Part shown: piece by piece, positions 29,445 through 35,974 of the stretch | Position numbering within the stretch: the stretch's first letter is position 1 | How the letters are laid out: each line of letters opens with the position of its first letter | Source: Clostridia bacterium | GTDB taxonomy: Bacteria > Bacillota > Clostridia > Christensenellales > Borkfalkiaceae | Length of the DNA stretch: 35,974 nucleotides | Direction: 5' to 3' | Assembly: GCA_021204625.1 (NCBI GenBank) | Contig: JAJPZA010000031.1 | Location: forward strand, 1-35,974 | Made by a program: the position numbers and the translations under genes | The notes under the pieces: generated by a model | Databases searched by the model: none | Seen by the model: the letters and a program-made list of their open reading frames with translations, nothing else | What the model was told of the DNA's origin: nothing

Positions 29445-30608
29445 TCAGTCCACCTGCAGGACGTAGAATTTGAGGTAGCAGGTCTCGTCCATGGAAAGGC
29501 GGGCCGGATGGTCCGGAGCCTGGGTCCGGGTCTCCAGAATGCGGACGGTCTTGCCGGCCTCGCAGGCCGCTTCGGTAAGCATCTTCTCGAAGAGGGTCCG
29601 GGTCATGTAATGGGAGCAGGAACAGGTCACAAGGTAGCCGCCCGGGCGGACTATCTTCATTGCCGAGATGTTGATGTCCTTGTATCCCCGGCAGGCATCC
29701 TTCACTTCGTTGGCGCTCTTGCAGAAAGCCGGAGGGTCCAGGATTACGGTGTCAAAGGTTCTGCCGCTCCTGCGGAAATCGCGGAGAAGGTCGAAGACGT
29801 CCCCCTGCAGCGTGGAGATGTTGGCAAAGCCGTTAAGGTCCGCGTTGGCCTTCACATTGGACAGGGCAAGGGGCGAGATGTCGCAGGCGGTCACATGGGT
29901 GGCGGCCGTGGCTGCGTTCATGGAGAAGCCGCCGCTGTTGCAGAAGCAGTCCAGAACCTCGCCTTTGGAGTATCTCCGCACCGCGAAGCGGTTCTCTTTC
30001 TGGTCCAGAAAGTAGCCTGTCTTCTGTCCTTCCTTCACGTCCACGAGCATCTTCAGCCCGTTTTCCACAATGGGGCAGAAGTCCGGGACTTCGCCGTACA
30101 AGAGGCCTTTCACGGGTTCCAGGCCTTCTTTTTTCCGGACCGCAACGTCGCTGCGTTCGTATATGCCCTTCGGGCTGAAAATCTTCACAAGGCACCTGGT
30201 GACAAGGTCGCGCCTTAGGTCCATGCCAAGGGACAGAAGCTGGATTGAGAGGTAGTCCCCGTACCGGTCCACGATGAGGGCCGGAAGGTCGTCGGACTCG
30301 GCGAAAACCACGCGGTAGCAGTTTGTATAGCCCAGTTTTCTGCGGGCTTCGTTGCACTCGGAAATGCGCTTCAGGTAAAAGTCTTCAGTGTCAAGGGAAT
30401 CGTCCCGGATGAATATGCGCACAAGGATTTTGGACAGGTGGTTTATGTAGCCTTTGCCTATGAATCTGCCGTCATGGGAGTAGACGGAGGCCAGGGAGCC
30501 GTTTTTGTCCTTGCCATCTATGCGCTCAACTTCGTTGGCATAGACCCAGCTGTGGCCGGAAAGAAGCCGTTTTTCCTCGCTTTTTTTAAGAAAGATGTTA
30601 TAACCCAT
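29445..30608 (-). CDS. rlmI: RlmI-like class I rRNA cytosine methyltransferase
   Basis: The 387-residue protein has an N-terminal PUA-like domain (IFLKKSEEKRLLSGHSWVYANEV), a central linker domain and a SAM methyltransferase domain with VLDCFCNSGGFSMNAA (motif I), ILDPPAFCKS (motif IV) and LVTCSCSHYM carrying the catalytic cysteines of RNA m5C enzymes. This is the COG1092/RlmI layout, which methylates a cytosine of 23S rRNA. The ATG at 30608 lies six bases after a TACACT -10 box, so the mRNA should be leaderless; no ribosome binding site is present. A GTG at 30632 would lie inside the promoter. Confidence 0.92.
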   Translation of the reverse strand: MGYNIFLKKSEEKRLLSGHSWVYANEVERIDGKDKNGSLASVYSHDGRFIGKGYINHLSKILVRIFIRDDSLDTEDFYLKRISECNEARRKLGYTNCYRVVFAESDDLPALIVDRYGDYLSIQLLSLGMDLRRDLVTRCLVKIFSPKGIYERSDVAVRKKEGLEPVKGLLYGEVPDFCPIVENGLKMLVDVKEGQKTGYFLDQKENRFAVRRYSKGEVLDCFCNSGGFSMNAATAATHVTACDISPLALSNVKANADLNGFANISTLQGDVFDLLRDFRRSGRTFDTVILDPPAFCKSANEVKDACRGYKDINISAMKIVRPGGYLVTCSCSHYMTRTLFEKMLTEAACEAGKTVRILETRTQAPDHPARLSMDETCYLKFYVLQVD

Positions 30609-30614
30609 GCCATA

Positions 30615-30643
30615 AGTGTAGCAAAATAACACCCGGTTGGCAA
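30615..30643 (-). promoter_or_regulatory. Promoter of rlmI, predicting a leaderless mRNA
   Basis: On the minus strand TTGCCA (30638-30643), 17-base spacer, TACACT (30615-30620). Six bases then separate the -10 box from the ATG, so the A of ATG is the expected first transcribed base. Confidence 0.7.
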
Positions 30644-30667
30644 ACGTTTTAATAATAGGTAAAGTGT

Positions 30668-30697
30668 TTGATTTTTGCCGGAGGCGTATGCTATACT
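30668..30697 (+). promoter_or_regulatory. Promoter of the ABC exporter operon, predicting a nearly leaderless mRNA
   Basis: TTGATT (30668-30673), 18-base spacer, TATACT (30692-30697). The ATG is at 30707, nine bases after the -10 box, leaving a leader of zero to three bases and no ribosome binding site. Confidence 0.7.
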
Positions 30698-30706
30698 CTA
30701 TAAGAT

Positions 30707-32503
30707 ATGAGACTCATATTCAGGTATCTGAAAAATTACAAGGTCATGGCCATAATGGCGCCGCTGTTCAAGCTGCTGGAAGTCATCTTTGAGCTTCTGG
30801 TGCCCAAGTTCGTGGCGCAGATTATAAACGTCGGAATTAACGGGGATGCGGGCTGGCAGTATATTCTGGTCCGCTGCATCATCCTCGTGGTTTTCGGCAT
30901 AGTGGGATATGTAGTCGGAGTCATAGCCCAGTGGTTCGCGGCCAAGGCAGCCGTGGGGGTCTCAAAGGATTTAAGGGCGGACATGTTCCGCAAGATTGAA
31001 AGCCTCTCGTACGCGGACCTGGACAAGGCCGGCACGTCAACGCTCATCAACCGCATCACCAATGACGTCAACCAGATCCAGACTGGCGTCAACATGATGC
31101 TCCGTCTTTTCCTGCGTTCGCCCATCGTGGTCATCGGAGCCATGATAATGGCCTTCACGGTAAGCTGGAAGGCCGGCATCCTTTTCGCCGTGGTCATCTG
31201 CGTGCTTTTCGCCGTGGTCTTCGCTATCATGATCGTCACGATGCCCATGTACAAAAAAGTCCAGGGCAACATGGACGGCGTAACCCTTGCAACCCGCGAG
31301 ACGCTTGCAGGCTCCAGGGTAATCCGCGCGTTCTGCAAGGAAGAGGAGGAGATCTCCAATTACAATGAGAAGGTGGAGAAGCTCGCCAAGTCACAGAAGC
31401 ACGTGGGCCGCATCTCAGCCCTTCTCAATCCTCTTACATACGTAATCATAAACCTGGGCATAATAGCCCTCATATACACCGGCGTCCTTCAGTTCAACTC
31501 CGGAGAGCTCCTTCAGGGAGACATCGTGGAGCTGTACAACTATATGTCCCAGATACTCATTGAGCTCATAAAGGTCGCCAACCTGGTCATGATAATAACC
31601 AAGAGCCTAGCCTCTTCGTCAAGAGTCCAGGCCGTCCTGGACATGCAGCCCTCCTTAAAGCACGCCTTCGCGGCTCTTCCCGAAGGGGCGGCGCAGGAGG
31701 GAGCTCCTGCGGTTTCCGCTGAATCCGCAGCCGCAGCGCCTGCTCCGGCCCATGGGGCTCCGTTTGTAAGCTTCAGGAACGTTTCCATGAGATATTCGGA
31801 CGGAGCGGAAAGGGCACTTGCGGACATATCGTTCGAGGCCGAGAGGGGCCAGACGATAGGAGTCATCGGAGGCACGGGCTCCGGAAAGACAACGCTCATA
31901 AACCTCATCCCTCATTTCTATGACGCCACGGAGGGCGAGGTTGAGATAGACGGCGTGAACGTCAACGAATACCAGGATGAAAAGCTCCGCGACATGTGCG
32001 GCGTCGTTCCCCAGAAGGCCGTCCTCTTCCGCGGCACTCTTCGCGAGAACATGAAGTGGGGGGATGACAGCGCCACGGATGAAGAGATATATGAGGCCCT
32101 TGCGGCCGCGCAGGCCATGGACGTTGTGAAGGCCAAGGAAAAGGGCCTGGACGAGCCTGTGGAGCAGATGGGCAAGAACTTCTCCGGAGGCCAGAGGCAG
32201 AGGCTCACAATAGCCCGCGCCCTGGTCAAAAAGCCCGAGATCCTCATCCTGGATGACAGCGCCTCGGCGCTGGATTACGCCACGGACGCAAACCTAAGAA
32301 AATCCCTCAAGGACCTGTCTTTCAAGCCCTTGGTGTTCATTGTCTCCCAGAGAGCCTCGTCCGTCCGCAATGCGGACAAGATCATAGTTCTGGACGGAGG
32401 CAGGGCCGTAGGGATCGGTACTCATGATGAGCTTGTCAAAACCTGCGACGTATATAAAGAAATCTGTATGGCCCAGTACGGCAAGGAAGGAGGCGCCGCA
32501 TGA
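30707..32503 (+). CDS. ABC exporter, first half of a heterodimer (degenerate catalytic site)
   Basis: The 598-residue protein has six membrane helices (about 15-300) and an ATPase domain with Walker A GGTGSGKTT (about 388), signature FSGGQRQRL and Walker B LILDDSASALD (about 515). In Walker B the catalytic Glu is replaced by Asp (DD, not DE), as seen in the degenerate subunit of heterodimeric exporters such as TM287/288 and BmrCD. An Ala/Pro-rich linker precedes the ATPase domain. It overlaps the second exporter gene by four bases (ATGA). Substrate unknown: possibly drugs, lipids or peptides. The ATG follows the promoter directly. Confidence 0.92.
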   Translation: MRLIFRYLKNYKVMAIMAPLFKLLEVIFELLVPKFVAQIINVGINGDAGWQYILVRCIILVVFGIVGYVVGVIAQWFAAKAAVGVSKDLRADMFRKIESLSYADLDKAGTSTLINRITNDVNQIQTGVNMMLRLFLRSPIVVIGAMIMAFTVSWKAGILFAVVICVLFAVVFAIMIVTMPMYKKVQGNMDGVTLATRETLAGSRVIRAFCKEEEEISNYNEKVEKLAKSQKHVGRISALLNPLTYVIINLGIIALIYTGVLQFNSGELLQGDIVELYNYMSQILIELIKVANLVMIITKSLASSSRVQAVLDMQPSLKHAFAALPEGAAQEGAPAVSAESAAAAPAPAHGAPFVSFRNVSMRYSDGAERALADISFEAERGQTIGVIGGTGSGKTTLINLIPHFYDATEGEVEIDGVNVNEYQDEKLRDMCGVVPQKAVLFRGTLRENMKWGDDSATDEEIYEALAAAQAMDVVKAKEKGLDEPVEQMGKNFSGGQRQRLTIARALVKKPEILILDDSASALDYATDANLRKSLKDLSFKPLVFIVSQRASSVRNADKIIVLDGGRAVGIGTHDELVKTCDVYKEICMAQYGKEGGAA

Positions 32504-34356
32504 AAAAGAAGCGCATGACACCTGCAGCAGCCATGGACCAGCAGAATGCAGCAAACGCCGCGGACGCCGCGCAGAAAAAGCCCGGCACCCTGATGCGTGT
32601 CATTCATGAGCTCGGACCGTACAAGTGGTTCGTGGTCCTTTCACTGTTTCTGGCTCTTCTGTCCGTGGCCGGAAACCTCACGGTGCCCATCCTGTTCGGA
32701 GACATCGTGAACGACGTCATAGACACCCAGGGCTTCACTTTAAACGCCATGGCCTTCGGCTCAGAGATGAGCGGCATGACCCTCCTGTGGATTTACATAG
32801 GAATCATAATCGCCGTTGTAATCGTGACTGCCGTCTGCCAGTGGCTCATGGGCGTCATCAACAACTTCATTGTATACAACACAGTCCGGGACGTGAGAAA
32901 GCGCGCCTTCGCCCATATCCAGGGCCTGCCCTTGAGCTACATAGACTCAAACGCAATAGGGGATATAGTAAGCCGCAACATAACGGACGTCGAGACATTC
33001 GCGGACGGGCTCATCCTTGGCTTCACGCAGCTTTTCACCGGAGTCATGACCATCGCGGGCACCCTGGTGCTCATGATAATATACAACTGGATAATTGCCA
33101 TCGTGGTGGTGGTGCTCACGCCGCTGTCCCTTCTTGTGGCCAGGTTCATAGCCACCCACACTTACTCCATGTTCAAGAAGACGTCCGAGATCCGCGGGGA
33201 GGAGACCGGATTCATCGAGGAGATGATAGGCAACCAGAAGACCGTCCAGGCCTTCGGAAGAGAGGATGAGAACAACGAGACATTTGACGAGATCAACGGC
33301 CGCCTTACGGACGCCGCCCTCAAGTCCACGTTCTATTCATCCCTCACAAATCCTTCAACCAGATTCATAAATGCCATCATATACGCCATTGTTGCATTCG
33401 TCGGCGCCATGTCCATAATCTATCCGGGCATGCTTCCGATAGCCTTCAACGTCGGCCGCCTCACAACCCTCTTAAGCTACGCGAACCAGTACGCGAAGCC
33501 CTTCAACGAAATCTCGGAAGTCGTCACGGAGCTCCAGAATGCGCTGGCCTGCGCAAAGCGAGTGTACGATCTTACGGACGAGCCGGAGCAGTCCCCGGAC
33601 GGCCCCGGAGAGCTGGAGAATGTGCAGGGCAACGTCACTTTCGAGGGCGTGGACTTCTCATATGACAAGGACCGCGAGCTCATAAAAAACCTCAACATAA
33701 CCGCCCTTGCCGGCAAGCGCATAGCGATAGTCGGACCCACCGGCTGCGGCAAGACCACCATGATAAACCTTCTCATGCGGTTCTATGACACGGACGCGGG
33801 AAGGATAACGGTGGACGGAACGGACACCCGCGACATCACCCGCCATTCCTTAAGGCGCAATTTCGGCATGGTGCTCCAGGAGACCTGGCTTCGCTCGGGC
33901 ACAGTCCGCGAAAACATCTGCATGGCCCGTCCGGACGCCACAGAGGAAGAGATGATCCGAGCCGCAAAAGCGGCCCACTCGCACAACTTCATAATGCAGC
34001 TTGAAAACGGCTACGACACCGTAATAGGCGAGGAGGGCGGCTCTCTTTCCCAGGGCCAGAAACAGCTTCTTTGCATAACCCGCGTCATGCTGGCTCTGCC
34101 GCCCATGCTCATTCTGGACGAGGCGACCTCGTCCATAGACGCCCGCACGGAGATCCGCATCCAGAAAGCTTTCAACCATCTCATGGAAGGCCGCACGTCC
34201 TTCGTTGTGGCCCACAGGCTCTCCACAATCCAGCACTCGGACCTGATCCTCGTCATGAGGGACGGCAAGGTCATAGAGCAGGGCACGCACGAATCGCTCC
34301 TTGCGCAGCACGGCTTCTACTACGAGCTGTACAACTCACAATTCGCTGTATATTAA
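32500..34356 (+). CDS. ABC exporter, second half of a heterodimer
   Basis: The 618-residue protein begins with a basic and Ala-rich cytoplasmic extension (about 35 residues), then six membrane helices, and an ATPase domain with Walker A GPTGCGKTT (about 412), signature LSQGQKQLL and Walker B MLILDEATSSID with the catalytic Glu (about 540), followed by the switch His in VVAHRLSTI. It therefore supplies the active hydrolysis residues that its partner lacks. The four-base overlap with the first gene supports coupled, equal production. Similar pairs in Firmicutes export drugs or lipids. Hairpins follow the stop. Confidence 0.95.
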   Translation: MKKKRMTPAAAMDQQNAANAADAAQKKPGTLMRVIHELGPYKWFVVLSLFLALLSVAGNLTVPILFGDIVNDVIDTQGFTLNAMAFGSEMSGMTLLWIYIGIIIAVVIVTAVCQWLMGVINNFIVYNTVRDVRKRAFAHIQGLPLSYIDSNAIGDIVSRNITDVETFADGLILGFTQLFTGVMTIAGTLVLMIIYNWIIAIVVVVLTPLSLLVARFIATHTYSMFKKTSEIRGEETGFIEEMIGNQKTVQAFGREDENNETFDEINGRLTDAALKSTFYSSLTNPSTRFINAIIYAIVAFVGAMSIIYPGMLPIAFNVGRLTTLLSYANQYAKPFNEISEVVTELQNALACAKRVYDLTDEPEQSPDGPGELENVQGNVTFEGVDFSYDKDRELIKNLNITALAGKRIAIVGPTGCGKTTMINLLMRFYDTDAGRITVDGTDTRDITRHSLRRNFGMVLQETWLRSGTVRENICMARPDATEEEMIRAAKAAHSHNFIMQLENGYDTVIGEEGGSLSQGQKQLLCITRVMLALPPMLILDEATSSIDARTEIRIQKAFNHLMEGRTSFVVAHRLSTIQHSDLILVMRDGKVIEQGTHESLLAQHGFYYELYNSQFAVY

Positions 34357-34389
34357 CTTTTATTACGCAATTCAAGCCTGCATGAGCCA

Positions 34390-34500
34390 TTTTTGCAATA
34401 AGCAGGCAAGCCTTCACAGGCTTTGCAAAAGCCTCCGGAAGGCTCCGGACAAGCCTGTATCCAAGGCAAAATGCATGCCCTTGTGCAGGGCCATATGACA
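34390..34500. repeat. Cluster of small inverted repeats after the exporter operon
   Basis: AAGCCT/AGGCTT, AGCCT/AGGCT around CCGGA, and GCCCT/AGGGC stems lie in succession. They may end or protect the exporter transcript. Confidence 0.5.
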
Positions 34501-34508
34501 ATCCCGTT

Positions 34509-34534
34509 AATCTGCAGTCCTGCTGCAGATTTTC
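34509..34534 (+). terminator. Terminator before the ABC-F gene
   Basis: AATCTGCAG (34509-34517), loop TCCTG, CTGCAGATT (34523-34531) is a perfect nine-pair stem ending in TTTTC. Confidence 0.7.
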
Positions 34535-34554
34535 GCATAACTTGCTCCAAATCA

Positions 34555-34583
34555 TTGTTAAACGGCTCGGAGCGTGCTATACT
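34555..34583 (+). promoter_or_regulatory. Promoter of the ABC-F gene
   Basis: TTGTTA (34555-34560), 17-base spacer, TATACT (34578-34583) with an extended -10 TGC before it. The leader would be about 25 bases and includes GGAAG before the ATG. Confidence 0.78.
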
Positions 34584-34614
34584 GTATGCGTAAATAATTT
34601 CGGAAGATGTTAAC

Positions 34615-35974
34615 ATGTTACAGGTAAACAACGTATCATTGCAGTACGGAAGCAAGAAGCTCTTCGAGGACGTCAATCTGAAGTTCACGAAGGGAAACTG
34701 CTACGGAATCATAGGCGCCAACGGCGCGGGAAAGTCCACGTTCCTCAAAATCCTGAGCGGCGAGGTAGAGCCGAACAAGGGAGACGTGTACATGGACAAG
34801 GGAGAAAGGATGTCCGTCCTGCAGCAGAACCAGAATGCGTACGACAATGTGACCGTGCTCCGCTGCGTGATGCTGGGCCACAAGAGGCTTGTGGACATCA
34901 TGGATGAAAAGGATGCCCTGTATGCAAAAGAGGATTTCTCCGAAGAAGACGGAATCCGCGCCAGCGAGCTGGAGAGCGAGTTCGCGGAGCTTGGCGGCTG
35001 GGAAGCCGAATACGAGGCCCAGTCTCTTCTCAACGACCTTGAAATCCCCGAGGAATGCCAGGACATGCTCATGGGCGACATAGACGCCAAGATGAAGATC
35101 AAGATTCTTCTCGCCCAGGCCCTTTTCGGAAATCCGGACATTCTGCTTCTGGACGAGCCCACGAACAATCTTGACATCCGCACCTGCCGCTGGCTGGAAA
35201 ATTATCTGCTCAATTTCGAGAACACCATAATAATCGTCTCCCATAACAGGCATTTCCTCAACAAGGTCTGCACCCATATATGCGATGTGGATTACGGACA
35301 CATCAACATGATGGTCGGAAACTACGATTTCTGGTACCAGACCTCGCAGCTCATCGCCCGCCAGCAGAGAGACCAGAACAAGAAGAATGAGCAGCGCGCC
35401 AAAGAGCTCCAGGATTTCATCCAGCGTTTCTCTGCAAACGCATCCAAATCCCGCCAGGCCACGTCCCGCAAGAAAGAGCTTGAAAAGCTCACCATAAACG
35501 ACTTCAAGCCCTCGCTCCGCAAGTACCCGTTCATAGAGTTCAAATTCGACCGCGACATAGGCAAGGACATTCTCATCGTCGAGCATCTCACCAAGAAAGG
35601 CTACTTCGAGGACGTCTCTTTCACCGTCCACAAGGACGAAAAGATTGGCATCGTGTCTGACAAGTCCACAACCGTCTCAATGCTCTACGAAATCCTCGTG
35701 GGCAAGGCAGAGCCCGATTCAGGCTCCGTGAAATGGGGCAAAACCATCCAGTTCGGCTATTTTCCCGAGAACAACAACGAGTTCTTCCAGGGCTGCGACC
35801 TGACTCTCGTCGAGTGGCTTTCCCAGTTCTCCAAGGATCATTATGAGGAATATCTCAGAGGCTGGCTGGGACGCATGCTTTTCTCCGGCGAAGAGGCCTT
35901 AAAGAAAGCCAAAGTCCTTTCCGGAGGCGAAAAGGTCCGCTGCATGCTTGCCAAGATGATGCTTGAGGGCGGCA
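34615..35974 (+). CDS. ABC-F family ATPase, YbiT-like (partial, runs off right edge)
   Basis: The frame is open from ATG 34615 to the window end (453 codons); the ORF track omits it. The first ATPase domain has Walker A GANGAGKST (34-42) and Walker B ILLLDEPTNNLD, but its signature region reads DIDAKMKIKILLAQAL, not LSGGE, as is usual in YbiT-like proteins. The second has signature VLSGGEKVR, but its Walker A region reads GIVSDKSTTVSML, without GxxGxGK(S/T). The interdomain linker is basic (ASKSRQATSRKKELEKL). ABC-F proteins act on ribosomes in translation or antibiotic protection and have no membrane part. GGAAG precedes the ATG. Confidence 0.92.
   Translation, partial: MLQVNNVSLQYGSKKLFEDVNLKFTKGNCYGIIGANGAGKSTFLKILSGEVEPNKGDVYMDKGERMSVLQQNQNAYDNVTVLRCVMLGHKRLVDIMDEKDALYAKEDFSEEDGIRASELESEFAELGGWEAEYEAQSLLNDLEIPEECQDMLMGDIDAKMKIKILLAQALFGNPDILLLDEPTNNLDIRTCRWLENYLLNFENTIIIVSHNRHFLNKVCTHICDVDYGHINMMVGNYDFWYQTSQLIARQQRDQNKKNEQRAKELQDFIQRFSANASKSRQATSRKKELEKLTINDFKPSLRKYPFIEFKFDRDIGKDILIVEHLTKKGYFEDVSFTVHKDEKIGIVSDKSTTVSMLYEILVGKAEPDSGSVKWGKTIQFGYFPENNNEFFQGCDLTLVEWLSQFSKDHYEEYLRGWLGRMLFSGEEALKKAKVLSGGEKVRCMLAKMMLEGG

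Overview
The window looks like chromosomal DNA of an anaerobic, gut- or rumen-type Firmicute, most likely a member of Clostridia. This placement is an inference from gene content: a domain-swapped, membrane-anchored GH3 enzyme, a LytTR/GHKL sensor pair, class-A-like RNase P RNA, clostridial-type heterodimeric ABC exporter, YbiT-like ABC-F protein and a short-form pyruvate kinase. The DNA is moderately GC-rich, genes are tightly packed, and most have a clear GGAGG-type ribosome binding site.

Left part (1-7.6 kb), mostly minus strand. A partial gene with a 21-bp SGDK/VAIN repeat tract enters from the left edge and ends in a terminator. A COG1373 (AAA + DUF4143) ATPase follows, flanked on both sides by copies of the same 27-bp palindrome. 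Then come single metabolic genes: flavin reductase-like protein, ApgM-type phosphoglycerate mutase/homoserine kinase and uracil-DNA glycosylase. A three-gene operon (PfkB kinase, phosphopantetheinyl transferase, MTA/SAH nucleosidase) has a promoter that places the transcript start at its GTG start codon.

7.6-11.3 kb, plus strand. This is the least ordinary stretch. It holds a tmRNA gene (ssrA) not marked by the ORF track, with an atypical 23-residue tag and an odd T-loop, preceded by a 26-bp tandem repeat. Two paralogous unknown proteins (here called the MDEK family) follow, each with a strong promoter and a hairpin leader. Between them is an unknown reading frame split by one in-frame TGA and bounded by AACCTACA-type repeats.

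11.3-19.6 kb, plus strand. A LytTR response regulator and GHKL histidine kinase are followed by a large domain-swapped GH3 glycosidase with membrane anchors at both ends, then a lipoprotein with several lipocalin-like repeats. This is probably a surface saccharide-processing locus.

19.6-29.4 kb. Pyruvate kinase (minus), rnpB (RNase P RNA) with ideal promoter and terminator, a MacB/FtsX-type ABC transporter split by a frameshift, then a likely operon: HTH plus degenerate DNA-methyltransferase-like protein, M29 aminopeptidase, and two unknown proteins.

29.4-35.97 kb. An RlmI-type rRNA methyltransferase (minus) diverges from a heterodimeric ABC exporter (plus); both promoters predict leaderless or nearly leaderless mRNAs. 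The window ends inside a YbiT-like ABC-F ATPase. No tRNA, 16S/23S/5S rRNA, CRISPR array, transposase or integrase was found.
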